64,000 nt of DNA, taken from contig NC_007511.1 in NCBI RefSeq assembly GCF_000012945.1, positions 2,790,001 through 2,854,000 of the forward strand, in the 5' to 3' direction. The first letter of the stretch is position 1; the number at the start of each line of letters is the position of its first letter. Of this stretch, positions 43,696 through 52,341 are shown one piece after another. The notes under the pieces are model-generated. The model was not told where the DNA came from, did no database searches, and worked only from the letters and a program-made list of their open reading frames with translations. This DNA comes from Burkholderia lata. Lineage in GTDB: Bacteria > Pseudomonadota > Gammaproteobacteria > Burkholderiales > Burkholderiaceae. The translations under genes were made by a program, and so were the position numbers.

Positions 43696-44807
43696 GCGGC
43701 GACTCCGGCGACTCCCTTGTCGAGCAGCGCCCGCATCGCGCCCTTCGACAGCGCCGCGATCCCGAGCCGCTCCAGCGTGCGGCCTTCCGCATACAGGTCG
43801 CGCACCGCAACCGCGCTCGCGATGCTCAGCAGCCCCTGTGCAACCGGTGTCGGCACACCGGCCCAGCGCCCGCACGACACGATGAACGACAGCCCGAGCC
43901 GGGTGTCTTCGAGCATGTAGCGATGAGACCGCAGATCGATCTTCTCGCGCCAGTCGCCGCTATCGGTCAGCTTGCCGTGCGCGCCGCGCCCGTACATCCA
44001 TTCGTCGCCTTCCGCCGCGTAGTGATCCGCAAGCGGGAAATGCGGCGCACGGTAGCCGAGCGCTTCACGCACCGCGATGCGTTCGGCGTCGAGCGCGTTC
44101 GTCACGCGGCGGATCGACGGCTGCGTGCCTTCGTTGTGGATGTCCCATGCGTCGAAATGTTCGAGCGGCCCGGCGTTCATCAGGATCAGCGGCGGATGGA
44201 TCACGGGCCCCGCGTTCATCAGCGCACCGGACAACGCATCCTCGACCGGCTCAACCGACGGATAGCCCGCACGCAGCACGTCGAACGCCCAGCCGGCCGC
44301 ATTCGCTGGCAACACACCGGTCGGCAAGCGCGTCGCGTACGCGCTGATCACGACGTCGTTGTCGCCATGCTTGCGCACCAGGTACGGCAGCGTGCCCGTC
44401 TCGGCGAATGCGACGCGCGAACGGTTACCGGCGTCGGCCGCCGCCTGCGCAAACACGAAGCTGCCGAACGTGCCGGGCGGCAGGAACACGACCTGGCCGT
44501 CCTCCAGCAACGGCGCGACCTGCGCGGCGAGCGCGTCGTGCGACGTGGCAGGCAGCGGCACCACGACGAGTTGCGCACCGCGCAACGCGGCCGCGAGATC
44601 GCCGGTCAGGCGGATCGCACCCGGCGCATCGCCGAGCGGCACCGCGCGCGTGCCGCGATAGTCGGTCACATTCAGCACGCCGAGCTCGCGCAACCGCGCA
44701 TGCGGCTCGCGGTCGCGCCGCCACCACGTCACGTCGTGGCCCTTCTCGAGCAGGTCGATTGCCGCCGCATGGCAGCCGTGGCCGCCGCCCAGAACACATA
44801 CCTTCAT
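43692..44807 (-). CDS. Opine dehydrogenase-like (octopine/nopaline dehydrogenase family) protein
   Basis: A 371-residue NAD(P)-dependent enzyme. The nucleotide-binding start is MKVCVLGGGHGCHAAAIDLL and the C-terminal octopine dehydrogenase domain has NAGPVIHPPLILMNAG and HFDAWDIHNEGTQPSIRR, where His and Asp/Asn side chains form the active site. Family enzymes reductively join a keto acid with an amino acid, or run the reverse. With the neighbouring dehydrogenase and MHS carrier, breakdown of an opine-like or N-substituted amino acid is possible. The ribosome binding site is CGGGAGAAGACG. It is divergent from the AraC gene. Confidence 0.85.
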   Translation of the reverse strand: MKVCVLGGGHGCHAAAIDLLEKGHDVTWWRRDREPHARLRELGVLNVTDYRGTRAVPLGDAPGAIRLTGDLAAALRGAQLVVVPLPATSHDALAAQVAPLLEDGQVVFLPPGTFGSFVFAQAAADAGNRSRVAFAETGTLPYLVRKHGDNDVVISAYATRLPTGVLPANAAGWAFDVLRAGYPSVEPVEDALSGALMNAGPVIHPPLILMNAGPLEHFDAWDIHNEGTQPSIRRVTNALDAERIAVREALGYRAPHFPLADHYAAEGDEWMYGRGAHGKLTDSGDWREKIDLRSHRYMLEDTRLGLSFIVSCGRWAGVPTPVAQGLLSIASAVAVRDLYAEGRTLERLGIAALSKGAMRALLDKGVAGVAA

Positions 44808-44956
44808 CGTCTTCTCCCGGTGATTGAGTGCTACCGAGACTACGCGGCCGCCCCCGCCGCGTCGCTTCAAAACGCGCAACGGCACGCCCGTTCGCGCAAC
44901 GCAATCGCGGCGATGCGCATGCCGCCGCGCCCCCGCATCCGCTACGAGGTCCGTCA

Positions 44957-45931
44957 ATGGATATCGCCCTGTCCCGCCATGCGCTGAACCGGCTCGGCAC
45001 GCTGCACGCCCCCGACGAAGTCGAACGCGCGGTCGCGCACCGTCTCGGGCCGCACCGGATGGCCGCGCGCGGCCGCGATCCGTTTCATGCGGAGCTGTAC
45101 GAAGTGCCGCTGCATCACGGCGCGCTGCTCGAACTCTGCTACGGCCGCGAAACGCGCATCGACTTCGGCGACGATGCCGAACACTTCCTGTTCAGGCTGA
45201 CGCTCGCCGGCGCATGCGAGCTGCAGGCCGGCAGCGTCGTCGCGCGCGCCGGCCCCGGCGAGCTGACCGTGTCGTCACCCGCGCTCGCGAGCCGGCTGAG
45301 CACGAGCCCCGATTGCCGCAACCTCGTGCTGCGGCTCGAACGCGGCGCGCTCGAACGCAAGCTGCAGGACATGCTGCAGGCCACGCTCACGCGGCCACTG
45401 CAGTTCGATCTCGCGGCCGGCGGTGCCGGCGCGGGCGCGGCGCTGCTGCTGCCGACCTTCGAATACCTGTGCCGGCTCGGCGCGCAACCGGGCATCGGCA
45501 CGGCCGCGACGACCTTCGGCGCCGACCTCACCGCGTGGCTGATGTCGCTGCTGCTCACGCACCTGCCGCATTCGTACAGCGATGCGCTCGCGCGCGGCAC
45601 GCCGCCGCTACCGGCGCACGTGCGTCGTGCGTGCGATCACGTCGACGCGCACCTCGGCGAACCGCTCGCGCTCGCCGCGCTGGCGGCCGTCGCGGGCGTC
45701 GCGCCGCGCACGCTGCAGCACGCGTTTCGCGCGTTCCTGCACACCACGCCGGCCGCCTACGTGCGCGATCGCCGGCTCGCCGCCGTGCACGCGGCGCTGC
45801 AACGCGGCGACGCGCGCAGCGTGACCGACGTGCTGATCGCACACGGCATTCATGGCTTCGGCCATTTCGCGAAGGCGTATGCGCGGCGTTACGGCCACGC
45901 GCCTTCCGTCACCGCGAGGCAACCCCGATGA
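44957..45931 (+). CDS. AraC family transcriptional regulator
   Basis: A 324-residue regulator. The N-terminal half is a beta-rich sensor of the AraC-binding-like type (DEVERAVAHRLGPHRM, HGALLELCYGRETRIDF). The C-terminal AraC domain has both helix-turn-helices: LALAALAAVAGVAPRTLQHA and DVLIAHGIHGFGHFAKAYA. The first half resembles the AraC proteins that control aromatic or alkyl catabolism (for example XylS-like domain arrangement). It overlaps the LysR gene by four bases. It is divergent from the opine dehydrogenase-like gene and probably regulates it. Confidence 0.88.
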   Translation: MDIALSRHALNRLGTLHAPDEVERAVAHRLGPHRMAARGRDPFHAELYEVPLHHGALLELCYGRETRIDFGDDAEHFLFRLTLAGACELQAGSVVARAGPGELTVSSPALASRLSTSPDCRNLVLRLERGALERKLQDMLQATLTRPLQFDLAAGGAGAGAALLLPTFEYLCRLGAQPGIGTAATTFGADLTAWLMSLLLTHLPHSYSDALARGTPPLPAHVRRACDHVDAHLGEPLALAALAAVAGVAPRTLQHAFRAFLHTTPAAYVRDRRLAAVHAALQRGDARSVTDVLIAHGIHGFGHFAKAYARRYGHAPSVTARQPR

Positions 45932-46962
45932 CGCACTCCGCAACCGGCCGCCCGGCGGCCCCGACCCGCGCCGAATCCGCGCCGCACGACAACGATCCAT
46001 CCGAACTGCGCGTGCAGGATCTCGATCTCAACTTGCTGAAGACCTTTCGCGCGGTCTATGAGGAACGGCACGTCGGCCGCGCGGCGCTGCGGCTCGGCGT
46101 CACACAGCCGTCCGTCAGCTATGCGCTCGGCCGGCTGCGGCTGATGTTCCGCGACGCGCTGTTCGTGCGCACCGGCACCGGCGTCGAGCCGACGCCGCGC
46201 GCGCAGCGGCTCGCGGTGTCGGTCGACAAGGCGCTGGCGATCCTGCAGGACGTGCTCGACGAAGGCTCGCGCTTCACGCCCGACAGCACGCAGCGCGTGT
46301 TCCGCCTGCACATGAGCGATTTCGCGGCGAGCGCGTTCCTGCCGACACTGCTCGGCGCATTCGACCGCCGCGCACCGGGTGCCGTGATCGAAACGCTGCA
46401 CGTCGACGAGTGCCAGCTCAACGTCGCGCTCGAATCAGGGCGGATCGACTTCGCGCTCGGGCATTTCGCCGATGCGTCAAGCCACTTCCAGCGCGCCGCG
46501 CTGCTGCACGAGCGCTGCGTGCTGCTGATGCCGCGCCGTACCGCGCAGCGCGTCGGGCTACCCGACGATTACGTGCTCGATGGCGAGGCGCCCGATACGC
46601 TGCGCTTCGTCGCGGTCACGTCGCATCCGCAATCGATGCAGCTGCTGGAGCGGCACGGGCTGATGCCGCGCGTGCGCGCGGCGCTCCCCGATTTCATGGT
46701 TGTGCCCGCGCTGCTGCAGGACGGCGATTACGCACTGATCCTGCCGGAGACGATCGCGATCACGTTCGCGGCGCGGCAGCCGTGCGCGCTGTACGAGATC
46801 GCCGGTGCCGGCGAATGGGCCGTCAACGCTTACTGGCACCGGCGCTTCGACGCCGACCCCGGCCATCGCTGGCTGCGCGCGCTGCTGCTCGAACTGTTCA
46901 ACATCGGCGAACTGGCGCCGTTCGACGCATGGCTCGCGCCGCAGCCGCCCGCCTGCGCATAG
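45928..46962 (+). CDS. LysR family transcriptional regulator
   Basis: A 344-residue LysR protein of the NodD/LinR subgroup: an extra N-terminal tail (about 30 residues), then LDLNLLKTFRAVYEERHVGRA and LGVTQPSVSYALGRLRLMF, with VFRLHMSDFAASAFLPTLL leading the effector domain. The start overlaps the AraC stop (ATGA), so both are cotranscribed. A tandem AraC-LysR pair is unusual and suggests dual control of the set. It is convergent with a porin gene, 44 bases away. Confidence 0.9.
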   Translation: MTHSATGRPAAPTRAESAPHDNDPSELRVQDLDLNLLKTFRAVYEERHVGRAALRLGVTQPSVSYALGRLRLMFRDALFVRTGTGVEPTPRAQRLAVSVDKALAILQDVLDEGSRFTPDSTQRVFRLHMSDFAASAFLPTLLGAFDRRAPGAVIETLHVDECQLNVALESGRIDFALGHFADASSHFQRAALLHERCVLLMPRRTAQRVGLPDDYVLDGEAPDTLRFVAVTSHPQSMQLLERHGLMPRVRAALPDFMVVPALLQDGDYALILPETIAITFAARQPCALYEIAGAGEWAVNAYWHRRFDADPGHRWLRALLLELFNIGELAPFDAWLAPQPPACA

Positions 46963-47006
46963 CGGCGCAAGCGGAAAGGCACGCGGACTCGGGCCGGCCC
47001 AAACGG

Positions 47007-48125
47007 TCAGAACGCCGTGAGCATGCCCACGACGATCGAGCTGGCGGTCGCGCCGGGCTTGGCGACCGCGACGCCGCCGCCCGCCGCACCGTTGACGACG
47101 AAGCGCGCATGCGCGCCGTTGCGCACCATCGCGGCACCCGTGTACAGCACGGTACGCTTCGACAGCGGATAGTCGAAGCGGATGCCGTACGAATCGGCGT
47201 TGCCGTCGCTGTCCGCGACCTTGCGGTAGTGGCCGACGCTCAGCAGCAGCGACGCACGCCCGATCGGCACCGTCGCGCTCAGCTCCATGATGTCGCTGTG
47301 CGGATATGCGCTCTGGCTGTCGATCGCGGTCGCGACGTCGGGGCCGCCGCGATGGCGCATGTACAGCGCGGCCACCTTCACGACGCTGAAATCGTACGAG
47401 ATCGCGCCCAGCGTGTAGTTGCCGTTCGCGGCCGGGCTCGAGTCGCCGAGCGAGGACGCGGCCACCGGGCTGAACTTCTGCTGCATGTAGTCGACGTCGA
47501 CCGACAGCCCGCCTTGCACGTAGTTGAGCCCTGCCCCGTACGTATCGCCGAGCGTCGCCGGCTGCCCGGCCGCGCCGTTGGTACCGCGCGCGGCCATTGC
47601 ACGCAGCATGAAGCCCGCGTAGCGCGGCGACGTGTAGCGCATCGAGTTGCGCACGCGCAGGAACGCGGGCCCGACGAAGTTGTTCGTCGCGTTGCCCCAC
47701 GCAAGCCCCGCGCCGAGGCCCGGCAGGCTGTACGTGACGAGCGTCGTATGCAGGATCGTGTACAGCTCGCCGAACTGCACGCCGCCGAACGGCCCCGTGA
47801 TGCCGACCCACGCTTCGCGGCCGAACAGCGCGCTACTGTTCGACAGCGCGCCGCTTGCCGCGTTGAAGCCATCTTCCAGCTTGAAGATCGTCGCGTAGCC
47901 GCCGCCGAGATCCTCGACGCCCTTCAGCCCCCACTGCGACGCGAACAGGTTGCCGCTGCCCATGCGCGTCACGTGGTTCGGCCCGGCGTTCGCGTATTCG
48001 ATCGCGGTGTCGACGCGGCCGTAGAGCGTCACGCTCGATTGTGCGAATGCGGGCAGCGCCGCGCAGGCAAGCAGCGCGGCAAGCGGTACGGCAAGCCGGT
48101 CGGCCCGCCCGTTCGGTTGGTTCAT
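47007..48125 (-). CDS. Gram-negative porin (OmpC-type)
   Basis: A 372-residue outer-membrane porin. Signal peptide LAVPLAALLACAALPAFA-QS, then SVTLYGRVDTAIEYANAG, GVEDLGGGYATIFKLEDGF and the C-terminus SSIVVGMLTAF. It is divergent from an MFS gene across a 411-base gap with a palindrome, so it may be co-regulated with that carrier and with the auxin genes. The ATG at 48125 is followed by a basic stretch, as in other signal peptides. Confidence 0.9.
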   Translation of the reverse strand: MNQPNGRADRLAVPLAALLACAALPAFAQSSVTLYGRVDTAIEYANAGPNHVTRMGSGNLFASQWGLKGVEDLGGGYATIFKLEDGFNAASGALSNSSALFGREAWVGITGPFGGVQFGELYTILHTTLVTYSLPGLGAGLAWGNATNNFVGPAFLRVRNSMRYTSPRYAGFMLRAMAARGTNGAAGQPATLGDTYGAGLNYVQGGLSVDVDYMQQKFSPVAASSLGDSSPAANGNYTLGAISYDFSVVKVAALYMRHRGGPDVATAIDSQSAYPHSDIMELSATVPIGRASLLLSVGHYRKVADSDGNADSYGIRFDYPLSKRTVLYTGAAMVRNGAHARFVVNGAAGGGVAVAKPGATASSIVVGMLTAF

Positions 48126-48266
48126 CGTCGTCGTCCCGTAGAGTTTCCGGCGCAGTTCGGCGTCGCGCCGCGTGGTGTGATGCGCGTTCGCCGCGAAGGG
48201 CCAACGCTGCCGATCAAAAACGGGCCGAGTCTAGGAACGACAATTTCGGACGTCGACGCAATGCGC

Positions 48267-48283
48267 TCTATAACGCTTATAGA
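48267..48283. promoter_or_regulatory. 17-bp palindrome between porin and MFS genes
   Basis: TCTATAA, CGC, TTATAGA: seven-base perfect arms, AT-rich in a GC-rich region, within the divergent gap 48126-48536. A candidate operator for porin or MFS control. A TCTAGGAAC element is at 48230-48238. The remaining gap shows no gene I can support. Confidence 0.5.
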
Positions 48284-48536
48284 TGCGCCACATGATGGGC
48301 GCGCGCCCCGCCGCACGCGCGCTGCGCGGCGGCCGGCGCGCGAGACCCTGGTGTTTTCTTTATCCGGGTCGGTAAATGCCCGTGTGGTGCGGCTGTCACT
48401 CCGGCTATGGCGGCCGAATTTGGCCGACTACGCTGCGTCTCCGACACGTGCCCCCGCACGCTTTCGCGCCGCGACGGCGCCCGGCCCGCCAAGGCCGCTG
48501 CCGCGCTTTTCCACCGCCCGCTCCTGGAGAATCCGC

Positions 48537-49934
48537 ATGTCCGCATCCACGGCCCGCGCTGCCGACGGCAAGCGCTATACGTACGAATGGTATGTCGTCG
48601 TCATCTGCATGCTCGCGTACGTCTTTTCGTTCGTCGACCGCCAGGTCCTCGTGCTGATGATCGAGCCGATCAAGCGCGACCTGCACCTGTCCGACACACA
48701 GTTCAGCCTGCTGAACGGCTTCGCGTTCTCGCTGTTCTATGCGGTGATGGGGCTGCCCGTCGCCTATCTCGCCGACCGTTACGCGCGCCCGCGGATCATC
48801 GCGCTCGGCATCGCGCTGTGGAGCGTCGCGACTGCTGCATGCGGGCTCAGCCAGCATTTCGTGCAGATGTTCATCGCGCGGATGGGCGTCGGCGTCGGCG
48901 AAGCCGCACTGTCGCCCGGCGCGTATTCGATGCTCGCCGACTACTTCCCGAAGGAGAAGCTCGGGCGCGCGATCGCCGTGTATTCGCTCGGCTCGTTCAT
49001 CGGCGGCGGCGTCGCGTTCCTGATCGGCGGCTACGTGATCGCGCTGCTCAAGCATGCGAGCGCGTTCACGTTGCCGGTGGTCGGGCAGGTGCATGCGTGG
49101 CAGGTCACGTTCCTGATCGTCGGGCTGCCGGGGATCCTCGTCGCGCTGCTGTTCGCCGCGACCGTGCGCGACCCGCAGCGCAAGGGGCTCGCGCAGGATC
49201 GCTCGGGCGCCGTGCGGCGCGTGTCGATGCGCGATTCGCTGCGCTTCGTCGGCACGCATCGCGCGACTTTCTCGTGTCACTACCTCGGCTTCTCGTTCTA
49301 CGCGATGACGCTGTACTGCCTGCTGAGCTGGACGCCCGCGTTCTATATCCGCCACTTCGGGATGACGGCCGTCGAAGCTGGCTACACGCTCGGCATCGTG
49401 CTGCTGGTGGCGAACACGGCCGGCGTGTTCTGCGGCGGCTGGCTCAACGACTGGCTGCTGCGGCGCGGCCGCGAGGATGCGCCGATGCGCGCCGGCGCGA
49501 TCGGCGCCGCGTGCATGGTGATCCCCGCGACGCTGTTCACGCAGCTCGACTCGCTGCCCGCGTCGCTCGCGACGCTCGTCGTCGCGATGTTCTTCGCGTC
49601 GTTCCCGATGCCGACGTCGACCGCCGCGATGCAAACGCTCGCGCCGAACCAGATGCGCGCGCAGATCTCCGCGCTGTTCCTGCTCGTGTCGAACCTGATC
49701 GCACTCGGGATCGGCACGACCGTCGTCGCGCTGTTCACCGATCGCGTGTTCGGTGCGCCGGCGGCGGTCGGTCATTCGATGTCGATCGTCAACGTCGCGG
49801 CCGCCACGCTCGCCGCGCTGCTGCTCGCCGCCGGCTGCCGGCACTATCGCCGCAGCCTCGATCGCGAACGCGGCCATGCGCCGGCAGCCGCGCCGCATGC
49901 GGCCGAGGCCGGCAACGCGATCGCCGCGCGCTGA
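48537..49934 (+). CDS. MFS transporter, candidate auxin importer
   Basis: A 465-residue inner-membrane carrier with about 12 segments. VFSFVDRQVLVLMIEPIKRD and MGVGVGEAALSPGAYSMLAD match the spinster/ACS-like MFS group that imports organic acids. The ATG at 48537 follows CTGGAGAATCCGC. It lies upstream of iacF with a 167-base gap. Carriers of this type accompany iac clusters in other Burkholderiaceae, so import of indole-3-acetic acid or a related acid is plausible, inferred from position. Confidence 0.82.
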   Translation: MSASTARAADGKRYTYEWYVVVICMLAYVFSFVDRQVLVLMIEPIKRDLHLSDTQFSLLNGFAFSLFYAVMGLPVAYLADRYARPRIIALGIALWSVATAACGLSQHFVQMFIARMGVGVGEAALSPGAYSMLADYFPKEKLGRAIAVYSLGSFIGGGVAFLIGGYVIALLKHASAFTLPVVGQVHAWQVTFLIVGLPGILVALLFAATVRDPQRKGLAQDRSGAVRRVSMRDSLRFVGTHRATFSCHYLGFSFYAMTLYCLLSWTPAFYIRHFGMTAVEAGYTLGIVLLVANTAGVFCGGWLNDWLLRRGREDAPMRAGAIGAACMVIPATLFTQLDSLPASLATLVVAMFFASFPMPTSTAAMQTLAPNQMRAQISALFLLVSNLIALGIGTTVVALFTDRVFGAPAAVGHSMSIVNVAAATLAALLLAAGCRHYRRSLDRERGHAPAAAPHAAEAGNAIAAR

Positions 49935-50000
49935 ACCCCGGGCGCGATCGGTCATAATCGGTCGCCCGACCATCATCCATCCCACTGATTCAGGCATCGA

Positions 50001-50016
50001 TTTTTAATCGATTTGA
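50001..50016 (+). promoter_or_regulatory. Motif shared with the iacC promoter, upstream of iacF
   Basis: TTTTTAATCGATTTGA ends 86 bases before the iacF start. A closely similar element ends 85 bases before iacC. It overlaps an ATCGAT-N5-ATCGAT inverted repeat (49996-50012). A candidate site for the LysR protein encoded nearby. Confidence 0.5.
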
Positions 50017-50101
50017 TTTATGCGATGCCCATCCCTATTCTCGATCGCATGACGGCGCGGTGTCTGCCGCGCCGCGTTTCCCCTACCCCACGGATTTCCC
50101 C

Positions 50102-51094
50102 ATGCAAGCGAACCGCCACCAAGTCCGGATCGACGCGCTGATCGACGCGGCGCAGGACATCCGCTGTTTCCGGGTGTCGCGCGTCGACGGCCAGCCGTTC
50201 GACGCATACGAACCGGGCGCCCATATCGACGTCACCGCCCCGTCGGGCATCACGCGGCAATACTCGCTGTGCGGCAACCCCGACGAACGCGGCAGCTACC
50301 TGTTCGCGGTGAAAAAGGAAGCGCAGTCGCGCGGCGGCTCGCGTTCGCTGCACGACGACGTGCAAGTCGGCGCCGAGCTGTCGATCGGCGCGCCGCGCAA
50401 CCTGTTTCGTCTGACGGATGACGCGAGCGAGCACGTGCTGATCGCGGCCGGCATCGGCATCACGCCGCTGCTGTCGATGGCGTATGCGCTGCACCAGCGC
50501 GGCGCAAGCTACCGGCTGCACTACTTCGCACGCAGCCGCGAGCATGCGGCCTTCGTCGCCGAACTGTCGGCCGAGCCGTTCGCGTCGCACGTGACGTTCC
50601 ACTACGGCATCGAGCCCGCAGCGCTCGCGGCCGAGCTGGGCCGCTGCGTCGAATCGGTGGACGCGCGCGCACACGTCTATACGTGCGGCCCGGGGCCGTT
50701 CATGGATGCGGTCGTCGCGGCAGCCGCGACGCGCTTGCCTGAAGATTCGATCCATCTCGAACGCTTCGCGGCGGAACCGGCCGCCGCCGATGCGGGCCAT
50801 ACCGATGCGGGCGCCGGCCCGGCCACCGACGGCTTCGAAGTGCGCCTGCAGCGCAGCGGGCAGTCGGTGCGCGTCACGCCCGACACGTCAATCGTCGACG
50901 CACTCGCCCGCATCGGCATCGAGGTCGACACGTCATGCGGCGAAGGCGTGTGCGGCACCTGCATGGTGCCCGTCATCGACGGCGAGCCCGATCATCGCGA
51001 TCACTGTCTCAGCAAGGCCGAGCGCGCGAGCAACACGGTGATCTGCTGCTGCGTGTCGCGTGCGCGCTCGGCGGTGCTCGTTCTGGATCTCTGA
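50102..51094 (+). CDS. iacF: IacF, PDR/VanB-type ferredoxin reductase for the Rieske oxygenase
   Basis: A 330-residue electron-transfer protein of the phthalate dioxygenase reductase family. It has an FMN domain (ITRQYSLCGNP, about 55-66), an NAD domain (VLIAAGIGITPLLSMAYAL and YTCGPGPFMDAV) and a C-terminal plant-type [2Fe-2S] domain with Cys ligands in SCGEGVCGTC and a later DHCL. It should pass electrons from NADH to the Rieske oxygenase IacCD, giving catechol at the end of auxin breakdown. It is on the same strand as iacCD but separated from it by the LysR gene. The start ATG is the first before the FMN domain. Confidence 0.82.
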   Translation: MQANRHQVRIDALIDAAQDIRCFRVSRVDGQPFDAYEPGAHIDVTAPSGITRQYSLCGNPDERGSYLFAVKKEAQSRGGSRSLHDDVQVGAELSIGAPRNLFRLTDDASEHVLIAAGIGITPLLSMAYALHQRGASYRLHYFARSREHAAFVAELSAEPFASHVTFHYGIEPAALAAELGRCVESVDARAHVYTCGPGPFMDAVVAAAATRLPEDSIHLERFAAEPAAADAGHTDAGAGPATDGFEVRLQRSGQSVRVTPDTSIVDALARIGIEVDTSCGEGVCGTCMVPVIDGEPDHRDHCLSKAERASNTVICCCVSRARSAVLVLDL

Positions 51095-51145
51095 TTACCG
51101 ACGCGCGCGGCACGAGCGACGCCGGTTCAGGACGTCTCGCCCCGG

Positions 51146-51281
51146 CGAATGGCTCGACAAACTCGGCGAGCAACGCGCACATCCGCGCGTTGCCCTCGTC
51201 TTCATGGGTCACGCGTCGTCGAAGCGCTCGTCGATCTCCACCAACGGCTCGCCCATCCGCGCGTTACCTCCGCCCCACGAA
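51146..51281 (-). repeat. Two decayed extra copies of the LysR gene 3' end
   Basis: Downstream of the LysR stop, the minus strand can be read twice more as its tail. The real tail is HEDEGNAWMRTLLTELVERF-DDA-stop. The nearest copy (about 51208-51280) reads GGNARMGEPLVEIDERFDDA-stop; the next (about 51146-51208) reads HEDEGNARMCALLAEFVEPF. Copies are diverged, so they look like old tandem duplications or remnants of lost LysR paralogues. Confidence 0.75.
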
Positions 51282-52202
51282 TCACGCATCGTCGAACCGC
51301 TCGACGAGCTCAGTCAACAGCGTGCGCATCCACGCATTGCCCTCGTCTTCATGGAAATGCTCGTGCCAGTGCATCGTCACCGGCGCGGGCGGCAACGTGA
51401 CCGGGAGGTCGTAAAGCCGGAACGCGTTGTCGCGGTTCAGGATCTGCGCGAGCCGCTTCGGCAGCGTCGCATAGAGATCCGTGACCGACAGCACGCTCGG
51501 CAGCGCGACGAAGTGCGGCACTTCGAGCGCGATGTTGCGGCCCACGCCTTGCGCGCGCAACGCATCGTCGAGCGCGTGGTGGCTGTGCTCGACCGATTTC
51601 ACGTTGACGTGCGCGGCGCGCACGAACTGGTCGAGGCTCAGCGCGGTGCCGCTCGGCACTCCGCGCCGGCGGCCCGTCATGCACACGTAGGTTTCCTCGA
51701 ACAGCACCTGGTGGCGCGTGCGCGGCATCAGTTCCGGCAGGTTGCCGATCGCGAAATCCAGCCGGCTCGCGCGCAGCGCTTCCTCGATCTCCTCGACCGG
51801 CAGCGGCTGCACGCTCAGCGTCACGCGCGGCGCGCGCTCGCGCAGCGCCTGGCAGATCGCCGGCAGGTACGCCATCTCGCCCGCATCCGACAACGACAGC
51901 CGGAACGTGCGCGTGCTGGTGGCCGGATCGAAGCGCTCCGCGTAGCGCAGCGCCACACGCACCATGTCGAGCGCCTTGCCGACGATCCCCGCGAGTTCGA
52001 GCGCGACCGGCGTCGGCTGCATGCCCGAGCGTGTGCGCACGAACAGCGGATCGTCGAACAGTGTGCGCAACCGGCCGAGCGAATAGCTGACGGCCGGCTG
52101 CGACAGCGCGAGCCGCTCGCCGGCCTTCGTCAGGCTGCGCTCCTCGACGATCGCCTGGAATACGCGCAACAGGTTCAGATCGAGATGATCGACCGATGTC
52201 AT
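51282..52202 (-). CDS. LysR family regulator of the auxin-degradation genes
   Basis: A 306-residue LysR protein: VDHLDLNLLRVFQAIVEERS and LALSQPAVSYSLGRLRTLF form the DNA-binding part, and RTFRLSLSDAGEMAYLPAIC starts the effector domain. It belongs to the NodD/NahR-like subgroup that responds to aromatic acids. The ATG at 52202 has GGAGG five bases upstream. It lies between iacF and iacCD and is divergent from iacC, with a motif in the gap that is repeated upstream of iacF; it is the obvious candidate regulator of both. Confidence 0.9.
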   Translation of the reverse strand: MTSVDHLDLNLLRVFQAIVEERSLTKAGERLALSQPAVSYSLGRLRTLFDDPLFVRTRSGMQPTPVALELAGIVGKALDMVRVALRYAERFDPATSTRTFRLSLSDAGEMAYLPAICQALRERAPRVTLSVQPLPVEEIEEALRASRLDFAIGNLPELMPRTRHQVLFEETYVCMTGRRRGVPSGTALSLDQFVRAAHVNVKSVEHSHHALDDALRAQGVGRNIALEVPHFVALPSVLSVTDLYATLPKRLAQILNRDNAFRLYDLPVTLPPAPVTMHWHEHFHEDEGNAWMRTLLTELVERFDDA

Positions 52203-52240
52203 CCTAGCCTCCATCATTTGCCGTATTTATTGACCTGCCA

Positions 52241-52257
52241 ATTTTAGATCAATTTGA
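52241..52257 (+). promoter_or_regulatory. Motif shared with the iacF promoter, upstream of iacC
   Basis: ATTTTAGATCAATTTGA ends 85 bases before the iacC start, in the divergent gap with the LysR gene. It matches the iacF element at almost the same distance. Candidate LysR activator site. Confidence 0.5.
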
Positions 52258-52341
52258 CGGATATGTAGTGGGAGACGAGACTGGGTACTCGAAACCGCGC
52301 GCTGCGCGGCCCGATTTCGCGACTCTTTCCCCACGACAACG

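Noticed and set aside
46410..48536. Plus-strand open frame joined to the MFS gene, across the porin gene
   Set aside because: Sequence is Arg-rich and antisense to a clear porin; the MFS fold and ribosome binding site begin at 48537.
51009..51212. Small minus-strand frame read as a separate gene
   Set aside because: Its first half is a decayed copy of the LysR C-terminal end and its second half is antisense to iacF.
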